Origin: Luteimonas wenzhouensis
Lineage (GTDB): Bacteria > Pseudomonadota > Gammaproteobacteria > Xanthomonadales > Xanthomonadaceae
Reading direction: 5' to 3'
Assembly (NCBI RefSeq): GCF_007859305.1
Contig: NZ_VOHE01000001.1
Span: 62,001 to 126,000, forward strand
Length of the DNA: 64,000 nt
Under the pieces are notes generated by a model, which saw only the letters and a program-made list of their open reading frames with translations, had not been told where the DNA came from and did not search any database. Position numbers and translations under genes: made by a program. Every line of letters starts with the position of its first letter. Position 1 is the first letter of the stretch. Positions 30,284-38,951 of this stretch are shown here, one piece after another.

Positions 30284-31024
30284 ATGACCTCACGTGTGGC
30301 TCTGGTGACCGGTGGGACCGGCGGCATCGGCACTGCGATCTGCAGGAAGCTCGCGGACCAGGGCCACAGGGTGGCCACCAACTACCGCAACGAGGAAAAG
30401 GCCCGCGCCTGGGAGGCGCAGATGAAGTCGGAGGGCTACGAGTTCACCCTGGTCAAGGGCGACGTGACCTCGCCGGAGGAAGCGGCGGCGATGGTGCGTG
30501 AGGTCGAGGAGACGCTCGGCCCGGTCGAGATCCTGGTCAACAACGCCGGCATCACCCGCGACGGCACCTTCCACAAGATGACCGCGCAGCAGTGGTACGA
30601 CGTGATCAACACCAACCTCAACTCGGTGTTCAACGTGACCCGCCCGGTGATCGAGGGCATGCGCGAGCGCAAATGGGGCCGGATCATCCAGATCAGCTCG
30701 ATCAACGGCCTCAAGGGCCAGTACGGCCAGGCCAACTACGCTGCCGCCAAGGCCGGCATGCACGGCTTCACCATCTCCCTGGCGCGCGAGAACGCCAAGC
30801 TCGGGATCACCGTCAACACGGTCTCGCCCGGCTACGTGGCCACCGACATGGTGATGGCGGTGCCGGAGGAGGTCCGGGCCAAGATCGCCGCCGACATCCC
30901 CACCGGGCGCCTGGGCAAGCCGGAGGAGATCGCCTACGCGGTCGCCTTCCTGGTCGACGAGCAGGCGTCCTGGATCACCGGTTCCAACCTCGACATCAAC
31001 GGCGGACACCACATGGGCTGGTGA
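30284..31024 (+). CDS. phaB: Acetoacetyl-CoA reductase, copy 1
   Basis: A 246-residue short-chain dehydrogenase: VTGGTGGIG cofactor turn at 8-16, NNAGITRDGTFHKM, catalytic Ser-Tyr-Lys in ISSINGLKGQYGQANYAAAK. NITRD and NGGHHMGW-type ends are typical of PhaB, which uses NADPH to make (R)-3-hydroxybutyryl-CoA for polyhydroxybutyrate. FabG is the main alternative. The adjacent phaR supports PhaB. GGAGAC precedes the ATG. Confidence 0.88.
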   Translation: MTSRVALVTGGTGGIGTAICRKLADQGHRVATNYRNEEKARAWEAQMKSEGYEFTLVKGDVTSPEEAAAMVREVEETLGPVEILVNNAGITRDGTFHKMTAQQWYDVINTNLNSVFNVTRPVIEGMRERKWGRIIQISSINGLKGQYGQANYAAAKAGMHGFTISLARENAKLGITVNTVSPGYVATDMVMAVPEEVRAKIAADIPTGRLGKPEEIAYAVAFLVDEQASWITGSNLDINGGHHMGW

Positions 31025-31052
31025 GCCGGCCGCCGCCACGCCCATCCCACGC

Positions 31053-31074
31053 AAGGCCGGCCACCGCCGGCCTT
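31053..31074 (+). terminator. Hairpin after phaB copy 1
   Basis: AAGGCCGGC/GCCGGCCTT with a CACC loop forms a 9-bp stem 28 nt after the stop. No real T run follows, so it may be a weak terminator or processing signal. Confidence 0.45.
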
Positions 31075-31184
31075 CCGGCCGTCCGGGCCGCGCGCGGCGC
31101 GGGAGATCGCCGGAGGGCCGCGGCTTGCAAGCCCTGCTGCACTGCGCCATGCTGCGCGGCACCATCCTTCGGGCCAACATCTCC

Positions 31185-31673
31185 ATGTCCGCGACCCGGA
31201 TCATCAAGAAGTACCCCAACCGCCGCCTGTACGACACCGAGATTTCGAGCTACATCACGATCGAGGACGTCCGCCAGCTGATCGTGGACGGTGAGGAGTT
31301 CGAGGTCCGCGACGCCAAGAGCGGCGAAGACCTGACCCGCTCGGTCCTGCTGCAGATCATCGCCGAGCACGAATCGGCCGGGGAGCCGGTGCTCTCGACC
31401 CAGCTGCTGGCGCAGATCATCCGCTTCTACGGCGACTCGATGCAGGGGTTCATCGGCAATTACCTCGAGCGCTCGATGCAGCTGTTCCTGGACCAGCAGC
31501 AGCAGTTCCGCCAGCAGATGGGCGGCATGCTCGGGCAGACGCCCTGGGCGATGATGAACCAGCTTACCGAGCGCAACCTCGAGATGTGGAAGGAGTTGCA
31601 GAAGAACCTCACCGGCAGCGTCGGCCAGAAGCCCGACCCGGACCGGCGCGCGCAGGACAAGCGCGGCCGCTGA
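31185..31673 (+). CDS. phaR: Polyhydroxyalkanoate synthesis regulator PhaR
   Basis: PhaR binds DNA and PHB and represses phasin and PHB genes until granules form. The 162-residue protein starts RIIKKYPNRRLYDTEISSY, the hallmark N-terminal DNA-binding domain, and continues with VLLQIIAEHESAGEPVLS and a Gln-rich helix (FLDQQQQFRQQ). ATG 31185 matches the family start. It lies between two reductase copies. Confidence 0.93.
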   Translation: MSATRIIKKYPNRRLYDTEISSYITIEDVRQLIVDGEEFEVRDAKSGEDLTRSVLLQIIAEHESAGEPVLSTQLLAQIIRFYGDSMQGFIGNYLERSMQLFLDQQQQFRQQMGGMLGQTPWAMMNQLTERNLEMWKELQKNLTGSVGQKPDPDRRAQDKRGR

Positions 31674-31752
31674 TCCCGATCCGGGGGGCCCAGCCCCCCG
31701 CCCCGCGGCCGCGCGCCGCGGCGCCCCTTCGTTCGACCCCCACGGATTCCCC

Positions 31753-32493
31753 ATGGACAAGCGAACCGCCGTCGTGACCGGCGGCATTGGCGGGCTCGGC
31801 ACCGCCATCTGCATCGCGCTCGCCAGCGCCGGCCGCCGCGTGGTGGCCGCCGACCTGGGCGGCGACCGGCAGCGCATCGACGGCTTCCTGCGCCGGGTCG
31901 AGGGGCTGGACGTGCGCTTCAGCGAACTCGACGCCACCGATTTCGACGCCTGTGGCGCCTTCGTCGAGGCGCTCGAGGCGGCGGGCGAAGGTCCCGACAT
32001 CCTGGTCAACGCCGCCGGCATCACCCGCGACACCACGCTGCGCAAGATGGACCGGGCGCAATGGGACGCGGTGCTGTCGGTGAACCTCGACAGCGTGTTC
32101 AACCTGTGCCGCCACGCCGTTGACGGAATGGTCGCGCGCGGCTTCGGTCGCATCGTCAACATCAGCTCGGTCAATGGCCAGACCGGTCAGTTCGGCCAGA
32201 CCAACTACTCGGCGGCCAAGGCCGGGATGCACGGCTTCACCATGGCGCTGGCGCGCGAGGTGGCGCGCAAGGGCGTCACGGTCAACTCGGTGTCGCCGGG
32301 CTATTGCGAAACCGCGATGGTGATGGCGATTCCCGAGGAGATCCGCCAGGGCATCGTCGACCGGGTGCCGGTCGGCCGGCTTGGCCGCCCCGACGAGGTC
32401 GCGCGCGTCGTCGCCTTCCTCAGCGACGACGACGCCGGCTACATCACCGGCGCCAACATCCCGGTCAACGGCGGCCTTTACATGGGCTTCTGA
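31753..32493 (+). CDS. phaB: Acetoacetyl-CoA reductase, copy 2
   Basis: A second 246-residue reductase of the same length and family as the gene at 30284: VTGGIGGLG, NAAGITRDTTLRKM, ISSVNGQTGQFGQTNYSAAK. The two proteins differ widely outside the motifs (for example the N-terminal third), so they are old paralogs or separate acquisitions rather than a recent duplication. No phaC or phaA is in the window. It ends 26 nt from the converging M48 gene. Confidence 0.86.
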   Translation: MDKRTAVVTGGIGGLGTAICIALASAGRRVVAADLGGDRQRIDGFLRRVEGLDVRFSELDATDFDACGAFVEALEAAGEGPDILVNAAGITRDTTLRKMDRAQWDAVLSVNLDSVFNLCRHAVDGMVARGFGRIVNISSVNGQTGQFGQTNYSAAKAGMHGFTMALAREVARKGVTVNSVSPGYCETAMVMAIPEEIRQGIVDRVPVGRLGRPDEVARVVAFLSDDDAGYITGANIPVNGGLYMGF

Positions 32494-32519
32494 GGGGGCC
32501 GGCCCGGCAGCACCCGGCT

Positions 32520-33431
32520 TCAGGGCCCGTCCGCCGCGCCCTGCCCGCAGAACCGTTCGCGATAGGCCAGCGCCTTGGGCATCAGCGCCTGCAGGTTGGC
32601 GATGCGCGTGCCCGGGTTCGGGTGGGTGGAGGCGAACTCGGGCGGCGTCTGGCCGCCGCCGGCCTCGCCCATGCGCTCCCACAGTGGCACCGCCTCCTGC
32701 GGGTCGAAGCAGGCGGCGGCGGCCAGCATCAACCCGACCTCGTCGGCCTGGGTCTCGTGCTTGCGCGCGTACGGCAGCAGGTAGCCGTACCCCATCGCGG
32801 CCATGACCATCTGCTGCTGCTGCGGATCCATGCCGCTCATCGCGCCGGCCATCTGCCCGACCTGGCTGAGCTTCTGCTGCGCCATGCGCTGGGCGCCGTG
32901 ACGCAGCAGCGCGTGCGCGATCTCGTGGCCCATCACCACCGCCATCGCGTGCTCGTTGCGCGCCACCGGCACCAGGCCGGTGTAGACGGCCATCTTGCCG
33001 CCGGGCAGGCAGAAGGCGTTGGCCTGGTCGGATTCGATCACGTTCACTTCCCAGTCGAAGCCGCGCGAGAACCCGGCCGGCGCCTGCCCGTGCTCGGCCG
33101 CCAGGGCGGCCTCGACCTCGGGCACCCGGGCCACCAGGCGCTCGGCGATGGCGCGCACCTGGCGCGCGATCTGCGCGTCGGGGGGCACCGGCCGCTCCTG
33201 GCGCAGGATCTCCTGGTAGGCCTGCAGGCCCAGCGCCTTCTCGTCCTCGATCGAGAGGTTGCGGTCGATCAGCACCGACTCGCCGGTAATCGGGTCGAGC
33301 GACTGGTTGGAGTACCAGTAATAGAGGCCGTAGCCGGCAAACAGCAGCAGGATCAGGAAGCGGGGGTTGATCCCGCGCCGGCGCGGGGCCGGCTGCCCGG
33401 CCCGGGGGCCTCCGAACGGATCGCGTCGCAT
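32520..33431 (-). CDS. M48-family metalloprotease
   Basis: A 303-residue protein with a basic N-terminus, one membrane anchor (about residues 24-42, FLILLLFAGYGLYYWY), then a zinc peptidase domain with VVMGHEIAHALLRHG and a downstream ETQADEVGL carrying the third ligand Glu. It resembles periplasmic M48B proteases such as LoiP/YcaL. It begins 16 nt after the FGE-like lipoprotein gene, so the two are probably co-transcribed. Start at ATG 33431. Confidence 0.87.
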   Translation of the reverse strand: MRRDPFGGPRAGQPAPRRRGINPRFLILLLFAGYGLYYWYSNQSLDPITGESVLIDRNLSIEDEKALGLQAYQEILRQERPVPPDAQIARQVRAIAERLVARVPEVEAALAAEHGQAPAGFSRGFDWEVNVIESDQANAFCLPGGKMAVYTGLVPVARNEHAMAVVMGHEIAHALLRHGAQRMAQQKLSQVGQMAGAMSGMDPQQQQMVMAAMGYGYLLPYARKHETQADEVGLMLAAAACFDPQEAVPLWERMGEAGGGQTPPEFASTHPNPGTRIANLQALMPKALAYRERFCGQGAADGP

Positions 33432-33447
33432 CGCCAGCTCCCTCCGC

Positions 33448-35328
33448 CTACAGGTCGCGCGCGACCCGGAACCCGAGCCGCGCATTGGTGGTGTCCACGT
33501 TGGCCGGCGCGCGCCAGGCCGCCCGCGTCTGCGCCGGCGAGCTGGCCCACGAGCCACCCCGGATCACGTGGTCGCGGCACCCGGGGTTGACCCAGGCCGA
33601 GCCGTCGGTCGGCGCGCGGCGGTAGCCATCATGCCAGCAGTCGGCCACCCACTCGCTGACGTTGCCCGCCAGGTCGTGAAGGCCCCATGCATTGGGCTCC
33701 ATGCTGCCCACGGGGGCCGGCCCCCAGAAGCCGTCGCCGTAGCCCTCGAAGGCGTTCGCCCAGGCGCGCCCCGCCGGCGAGCGGTCGAGCCCGCCGGTGG
33801 TGTTGGCCACCCGCGGCGGCGGCGGCCCGTCGCCCCAGGGCCAGCGCCCCTGGGTCCCGGCGCGCAGCGCGTACTCGAACTCGGCCTCGCTCGGCAGGCG
33901 GTAACGCTTGCCGGTCTGGGCCGAGAGCCATTCCGCGTAGGCCTGGGCATCGCGCGCGCTCACGTGGATCACCGGCAGGCCGTCGTCGGCCGGGCGGCCG
34001 AGGTAGTCCGAATGCCAGGCCACGCCACTGCGGCGCACGAAGTTGTTGCTGCGCTCGTCGTACACCATCGAGAAGCCGCGCCGTTCGGCGCGCGTGCGAT
34101 GGCCCGTGGCGGCGATGAAGCGGCGGAACTCGCCGACCGTGATCTCGCGGATGGACAGCCCGAAGCCACGCTCGAAGCGGACCACGTGGGCCGGCTTCTC
34201 GTGGTCGCTGGAATCGGGCTCGTCGGCCGCCGCGCCCATGGTGAACGCGCCGTGCGGGACCACCGCCATCTGCGGGCCGCGCCCGCCGCCGGACATGGCG
34301 TCGGTGAACACCTGGCCCGGCGCGTACATGCCGTAGTGCACGGCCAGGGTGATGCGTTCGCGCAGTTCGGCCGCGGCCGGGTCGCCCGGCCGGGCGATGC
34401 GCAGCAGCTGGGCGAGATGGCGCCGGGCCACGTCGATGCCGCCGAACCTGGGCAATGCGGCGATGCCCAGGTCGCGCAGCCGTGCGATGCGCGTGGCCCG
34501 CATCCGCTCCACCCGCTCGCGGGCGTCGTCCACCGTCTCCAGGCCGGTCTCGGGGCGCACCGTCCCGGCGTGCGACAGCCAGGCCTCGGCGATGTCGAAG
34601 TCGCCGGCCTCGGCCGCCAGCTCGGCGCGCCGGATCAGCGCGCTCTCCACCGCCGCCAGTCCCTGCAGCGCGCGCGCATTCTCCGGCTGCAGCTCCAGCG
34701 CCTGGCGGAACGCGGCCAGCGCACCGCCCCCGGCCTCGCCGAGGTGGCCTTCGGCCAGGGCGCGGTCGCCGGCATCGGCCAGGGCGTGTACGCGCTCGGC
34801 CAGGTCCAGGCGCTCCAGGAACCGGACCACCGCGGCGTCGGTGGCGTCGACGGTGCGGGCCACGGCGGCCAGCTGGCGCGCCCGCGCCAGTTCCGCGGGC
34901 GCGTCGCCGTCGGCCGCCTCGATCGCCGCCCGGCCGTCGGCCAACAGCTGGCGCAGCGCGCGCTGCAGTCCACTCGCGGCCGGGCGCGCGTGCTCGGGCA
35001 GGGTCGAGAGCGCGAGGTAGATCGGGATCGCGGCGTCGGCGTCCTCGTACAGGTGGCCGGCCGCGAGCGCCGCCTCGGCGCGCCTGCGCAGTTCGCGCGG
35101 ATCGGCGCCCTCCAGCTCCACGGCGGGCGCCCGCCAGGTCAGCTCGCCCGCGGCGCTGTCGTCGCCGCTGATGGTCACGCTGCCCGCGGGGCCGGCCTCC
35201 ACGCCGGCCACCGGCGCCTCGGGCACGCCCTCCTGCGGCGCGGCGTCGCGCGCGCATCCGGCGACCGCGGCGACGCCGGCCAGCAGCACGATCCAGGCTC
35301 CACGCAGTGCGGGCGACATCGACGGCAT
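33448..35328 (-). CDS. FGE/SUMF1-domain lipoprotein
   Basis: A 626-residue protein with a lipoprotein signal (LLAGVAAVAGC lipobox). The middle (about 80-330) is helical with TPR-like stretches (FRQALELQPENARALQGL). The C-terminal 260 residues are a formylglycine-generating-enzyme-like domain: GAFTMGAAADEPDSSDHEKP, PVIHVSARDAQAYAEWLS, YRLPSEAEFEYALRAG, GNVSEWVADCWHDGY and RGGSWASSP. The redox cysteine pair of true FGE is absent at that final motif, so it is unlikely to make formylglycine and may bind ligands. ATG 35319 is an alternative start. Role unknown. Confidence 0.83.
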   Translation of the reverse strand: MPSMSPALRGAWIVLLAGVAAVAGCARDAAPQEGVPEAPVAGVEAGPAGSVTISGDDSAAGELTWRAPAVELEGADPRELRRRAEAALAAGHLYEDADAAIPIYLALSTLPEHARPAASGLQRALRQLLADGRAAIEAADGDAPAELARARQLAAVARTVDATDAAVVRFLERLDLAERVHALADAGDRALAEGHLGEAGGGALAAFRQALELQPENARALQGLAAVESALIRRAELAAEAGDFDIAEAWLSHAGTVRPETGLETVDDARERVERMRATRIARLRDLGIAALPRFGGIDVARRHLAQLLRIARPGDPAAAELRERITLAVHYGMYAPGQVFTDAMSGGGRGPQMAVVPHGAFTMGAAADEPDSSDHEKPAHVVRFERGFGLSIREITVGEFRRFIAATGHRTRAERRGFSMVYDERSNNFVRRSGVAWHSDYLGRPADDGLPVIHVSARDAQAYAEWLSAQTGKRYRLPSEAEFEYALRAGTQGRWPWGDGPPPPRVANTTGGLDRSPAGRAWANAFEGYGDGFWGPAPVGSMEPNAWGLHDLAGNVSEWVADCWHDGYRRAPTDGSAWVNPGCRDHVIRGGSWASSPAQTRAAWRAPANVDTTNARLGFRVARDL

Positions 35329-35435
35329 CGGCACCAGATTAAGCCATCGACGACCCGCGACGCGATGCGCCAGGTACCGGTGCCGGCGCGGGCGCGCATT
35401 GCCACCCCGCCCCGGCCGCCGGTACGCTGCGCGCC

Positions 35436-36569
35436 ATGTCGTCTTCGCCAGTGTCCTGGATCGGCAGCCCCGCCGACCTGAAATCCTGCCTGTCCACCGC
35501 ACTGGCGCGGGTCGGGCTCGATACCGAATTCATCCGCGAGCGCACCTACTGGCCGAAGCTGTCGCTGGTGCAGCTGGCGCTGGAGGGCGCGGCCGGCGAG
35601 CCACCGCGGATCCTGCTGCTGGACATGCTCGAGCCGGGCATGGCCGAGGCGCTGGTGCCGCTGCTCGCCGACCGTTCGGTGACCAAGGTGATGCACAGCG
35701 CGAGCGAGGACCTGGTCGCGCTGCGCCACGCCTGCGGCACCCTGCCCGAACCCCTGTTCGATACCCAGGTGGCCGCCGGCCTGGCGGGGATCGCCGCCGG
35801 CGCGGGCTACCAGCGCCTGGTGCAGGACCTGCTGGGCATCGCCGTGGACAAGGGCGAGACCCGGTCGGACTGGATGCGGCGGCCGCTCTCGCCCGCGCAG
35901 CTGGCCTACGCGGCCGAGGACGTGCGCCACCTGTTCGCGCTGCACGATGCGCTCGACGCGCGGCTCCAGGCGCTGGGCCGCCGCGCGTGGTTCGAGGAGG
36001 ACTGTGCGCGCATGCTCGAGACCGCCCGCAGCGACAAGGGCGAGCGCTGGCCGCACCTGTCGATGCGCAGCGCCCAGCTCCTCGACGAGGCGGGGCAGCG
36101 CCGCCTGCTGCGGCTGCTGCGCTGGCGCGAGCGCCAGGCGCGCCGCAGCGACCGCCCCCGCGCCTGGGTGCTCGACAACGAGCTGGCCGTCATGCTCGCC
36201 CGCCAGGCGCCCGCCGACCGCGACGCGCTCGACCGGGTGCTGCAGGCCCATCCCAAGGCGCCGCGCAAGCTCGCGGCGCAGCTGTGGGAGGCGCTCACCA
36301 CGCCGCTGCCGGACGAGAACGAAGCACCGCCGCCGCGCACCGGCGAACGCGACCGCAAGGCCTTGCGCCGCCTGCAGGACGCGGTGGCCGCGCGCAGCGG
36401 GGAACTGGGCCTGCCCGACGGGGTCCTGGCCTCGCGCCGCTGGCTGGAATCGCTGCTCGACGGCGAGGACTGGCCGGGCGTGCTCTCGGGCTGGCGCCGC
36501 GCCCAGCTCGAGCCGGCATTGGCGCCCTTGCTCGAACCCGCTGGCGAGGCCGGCGCGACATCCGTATAA
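35436..36569 (+). CDS. rnd: Ribonuclease D
   Basis: RNase D trims tRNA 3' ends. The 377-residue protein has the DEDD exonuclease motifs: [15 protein letters not shown] (Asp-x-Glu), [12 protein letters not shown], and [12 protein letters not shown], followed by two HRDC-like helical regions (about 205-370). Normal length. Its 3' end contains the promoter of the next tRNA gene. Confidence 0.95.
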   Translation: MSSSPVSWIGSPADLKSCLSTALARVGLDTEFIRERTYWPKLSLVQLALEGAAGEPPRILLLDMLEPGMAEALVPLLADRSVTKVMHSASEDLVALRHACGTLPEPLFDTQVAAGLAGIAAGAGYQRLVQDLLGIAVDKGETRSDWMRRPLSPAQLAYAAEDVRHLFALHDALDARLQALGRRAWFEEDCARMLETARSDKGERWPHLSMRSAQLLDEAGQRRLLRLLRWRERQARRSDRPRAWVLDNELAVMLARQAPADRDALDRVLQAHPKAPRKLAAQLWEALTTPLPDENEAPPPRTGERDRKALRRLQDAVAARSGELGLPDGVLASRRWLESLLDGEDWPGVLSGWRRAQLEPALAPLLEPAGEAGATSV

Positions 36570-36570
36570 T
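36542..36570 (+). promoter_or_regulatory. tRNA-Ala promoter
   Basis: TATAAT (36565-36570) is a perfect -10 box 13 nt before the tRNA start, with a weak TGGCGA -35 exactly 17 nt upstream. The whole promoter overlaps the last codons and stop of rnd. Confidence 0.7.
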
Positions 36571-36583
36571 CGCCACCCGCAGT

Positions 36584-36659
<76 letters not shown>

Positions 36660-36693
36660 TTTCACTGTCCGCGGCAGTCCGCAGACGTTCGCC

Positions 36694-36741
36694 AAGGGCC
36701 TGATTTTCAAGGGAAATCCCGAGAAATCAGGCCCTTTTTGT
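36694..36741 (+). terminator. Terminator just inside the element's left end
   Basis: A 13-bp perfect stem AAGGGCCTGATTT (36694-36706) / AAATCAGGCCCTT (36724-36736) followed by TTT makes a strong rho-independent terminator 35 nt after the tRNA. It supplies the tRNA with a terminator in place of the native one now displaced to 45058. The loop contains GGGAAATCCC. Confidence 0.8.
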
Positions 36742-36772
36742 TTGCGGGCGTCCGTGGGCGTCCGTTGCAATC

Positions 36773-36841
36773 TGGGGGCATTTGGGGGCATAACTGGGGG
36801 CATCGGCCACCCCGGCCAGACTGGATGCCCCCAGATGCCCC
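36773..36841. repeat. Left arm-type repeats (TGGGGGCAT)
   Basis: Three direct copies of TGGGGGCAT start at 36773, 36783 and 36795. An inverted copy ATGCCCCCA lies at 36825 and a partial one at 36835, overlapping the integrase start codon. Matching copies lie near the right end, so they are candidate integrase arm sites that may also repress int. Confidence 0.65.
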
Positions 36842-38031
36842 TCTCCGATGTCGTCATCCGCAAGGCCAAGCCCACGGGCAAGACGCAACGCCTGTTCGAC
36901 GGCGGCGGCCTGTACCTGGAGATCACCCCAGCCGGTTCCAAGCTGTGGCGCCAGAAGTATCGCTACGGCGGAAAGGAGAAGCGGCTCGCGCACGGCACCT
37001 ATCCCGAGGTCAGTCTGGCCGAGGCCCGCGCCCGACGCGAGGCCGCGCGCCGCCTGCTGGCGAACGGGATCGACCCCAGCGAGCACAAGAAGGCAGAGAA
37101 GGCGGCGGGCGAGGAACGGGCCGCCAACAACTTCGAGGCCGTCGCCCGCGAGTGGCACGGCAAATTCTCCAAGGGCTGGGCCAAGTCGCACGCCGACAAG
37201 ATCATGGGCCGACTGGAGAACGACCTGTTCCCGTGGATCGGCACCCGCCCCGTCGCCGAGATCAAGGCGCCCGAGCTGCTGCGCTGCCTGCGCAGGATCG
37301 AGAGCCGCGGCGCACTGGAGACCGCGCACCGCGTCCTGCAGAACGCTGGGCAGGTGTTCCGCTACGCCATCGCCACCGGGCGCGCCGACCGCGACCCGTC
37401 CGCCGACCTGCGCGGTGCCCTCGCCCCGTGGAGGCCCCAGCACTACCCTGCCCCGACCGATCCGAAAGCCGTGGGCGAGCTGCTGCGCGCGATTGACGGC
37501 TATTCCGGCGGCAACGTGGTCAAGGCCATGCTGCGGCTGGCCCCGTTGGTGTTCGTGCGCCCCGGCGAGCTGCGCCAGATGGAATGGGCCGAGATCGACT
37601 TCGACGCCGCGGAATGGAACATCCCGGCGCACAAGATGAAGATGCGCGAGCCGCATCTGGTGCCCCTGTCCCGGCAGGCCCTCGCCATCCTGAAAGACCT
37701 GCACCCCCTGACCGGCAACCGCGCCTACGTATTCCCCGGCGGCCACGACCCGCGCAAGCCGATGAGCGAGAACGCGCTGAATGCCGCCCTGCGGCGCATG
37801 GGCTACGACAAGGCCACGATGACCGCCCACGGCTTCCGGGCCATCGCGCGCACGCTGCTGGACGAGGAATTGAAGTTCCGGCCCGACTACATCGAGCACC
37901 AACTGGCGCACGCCGTGAAGGATCCGAACGGACGCGCCTACAACCGCACCAGCCACCTGGCCGAACGCCGCAAGATGATGCAAGTGTGGGCCGACTACCT
38001 GGACAGCCTGCGCGAGGGGGGCAAGCGATGA
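36835..38031 (+). CDS. int: P4-type tyrosine integrase
   Basis: A 398-residue site-specific recombinase. The N-terminal arm-binding domain begins VIRKAKPTGKTQRLFDGGGL, typical of P4/CP4-57 integrases (DUF4102). Catalytic residues are visible: Arg in VFVRPGELRQMEW, HGFR, HQLAH and Tyr in AYNRTSHLAERRKMMQVWADYL. It catalyses insertion at the tRNA-Ala gene. ATG 36835 is chosen by homology; an upstream in-frame ATG at 36742 would read through the arm repeats. Its stop overlaps the next gene as ATGA. Confidence 0.93.
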   Translation: MPLSDVVIRKAKPTGKTQRLFDGGGLYLEITPAGSKLWRQKYRYGGKEKRLAHGTYPEVSLAEARARREAARRLLANGIDPSEHKKAEKAAGEERAANNFEAVAREWHGKFSKGWAKSHADKIMGRLENDLFPWIGTRPVAEIKAPELLRCLRRIESRGALETAHRVLQNAGQVFRYAIATGRADRDPSADLRGALAPWRPQHYPAPTDPKAVGELLRAIDGYSGGNVVKAMLRLAPLVFVRPGELRQMEWAEIDFDAAEWNIPAHKMKMREPHLVPLSRQALAILKDLHPLTGNRAYVFPGGHDPRKPMSENALNAALRRMGYDKATMTAHGFRAIARTLLDEELKFRPDYIEHQLAHAVKDPNGRAYNRTSHLAERRKMMQVWADYLDSLREGGKR

Positions 38032-38651
38032 ACGCGAAGGACAAGGGAGCGAGCGGACTGCCACTGGATTTGGCAGGGGTTGATTTTTTCACTAAGGCGC
38101 GCGGCGTGCTCAATGATCGATGGCGGGAGTTGTCGGAAAAGTATCAGGTAGATGGGGGGTTCAGCTATTCGCAAGTGGCTGCTGCGAATGACACGCTAGA
38201 GCAGCTCTTTCGCGGTCAAATCGATAGGGACAAATTTCGCGAAGCCATCGAAGATGCAGTAGATATTATTCTGCTGTCGCACGTACAGTCGTTAGACAAG
38301 AACGAAAAAAACGCGGCAAGCGACCTTCACGGTCACATAGTCGGCACACTTCGGATCAACGCACTAACACCTGCAATGACTGAGCTATTGGTGGCGATGC
38401 ATGCTGCGTTGCGGTTGGGCCTGCCAGCCGATGCTGCCACCCTTACTAAGCCGCCAAGCGGGCGGCCTTCCAACGCAGAAAGGGACCGCGCGGTCATTCG
38501 GTACATGCAGGGCGAGGATCGGATGCGCGAGCTTATGGCCGCCGCAGGAACGCCCGGCGCATGGCGCAGCAAAGCCGAGAGCTACAAAGAAGCGGCGCGC
38601 ATCTTTGGGCTAAGCGTCAAGACGATTCGGAACATTTGCGCCAGGAGCTAA
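38028..38651 (+). CDS. Unknown element protein with C-terminal HTH
   Basis: A 207-residue protein I do not recognise. The C-terminal region has SGRPSNAERDRAVIRYMQG and then ESYKEAARIFGLSVKTIRNI, which looks like a helix-turn-helix. The N-terminal half is helical and acidic. From about 38085 on the base composition is clearly lower in GC than the rest of the window (TTT, ATT and AAA codons), so this gene was probably acquired separately. It starts as ATGA with int. Confidence 0.75.
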   Translation: MNAKDKGASGLPLDLAGVDFFTKARGVLNDRWRELSEKYQVDGGFSYSQVAAANDTLEQLFRGQIDRDKFREAIEDAVDIILLSHVQSLDKNEKNAASDLHGHIVGTLRINALTPAMTELLVAMHAALRLGLPADAATLTKPPSGRPSNAERDRAVIRYMQGEDRMRELMAAAGTPGAWRSKAESYKEAARIFGLSVKTIRNICARS

Positions 38652-38665
38652 ACGGAAACTGAATT

Positions 38666-38693
38666 TCCCGGAAAGGGGTGAATTTTTCCGGGA
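38666..38693. promoter_or_regulatory. Inverted repeat before the AlpA-like gene
   Basis: TCCCGGAAA and TTTCCGGGA form a 9-bp dyad with a 10-nt centre in the 102-nt gap between the HTH gene and the AlpA-like gene. It could be an operator or a terminator for the first two genes. Confidence 0.5.
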
Positions 38694-38753
38694 TATTGGC
38701 AAGACCCAGTCTGTCGCCCGGCCCGCACGCGTTCGCGGGCATGGAGACGGACG

Positions 38754-38951
38754 GTGAAAAACACAAGCGAACACAGGGAATTCGGGCCCTTCATCCCGGA
38801 ATGCACCAAGCGCGGCATCGGCAGGACGAAAGCATACGAGCTGGCGAACGCCGGACTGCTTGAAACCTTCAGCATCGGCACGAAGCGATACGTCTTTCTG
38901 GACAGCCTGCTGAGCCTGCCTGAGCGCCTCGCGCAGCGAGGTGCGGCATGA
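38754..38951 (+). CDS. AlpA/excisionase-like DNA-binding protein
   Basis: A 65-residue protein with the MerR-like winged-helix pattern of AlpA and excisionases: RGIGRTKAYELANAGLLETF followed by a beta wing IGTKRYVFLDSL. These proteins activate excision or early transcription in satellites. The start is GTG 38754 with GGAGA upstream. It overlaps the next gene as ATGA. Confidence 0.75.
   Translation: MKNTSEHREFGPFIPECTKRGIGRTKAYELANAGLLETFSIGTKRYVFLDSLLSLPERLAQRGAA

Noticed and set aside
33448-35328. True formylglycine-generating enzyme
   Set aside because: The final RGGSW motif is not followed by the catalytic cysteine pair.
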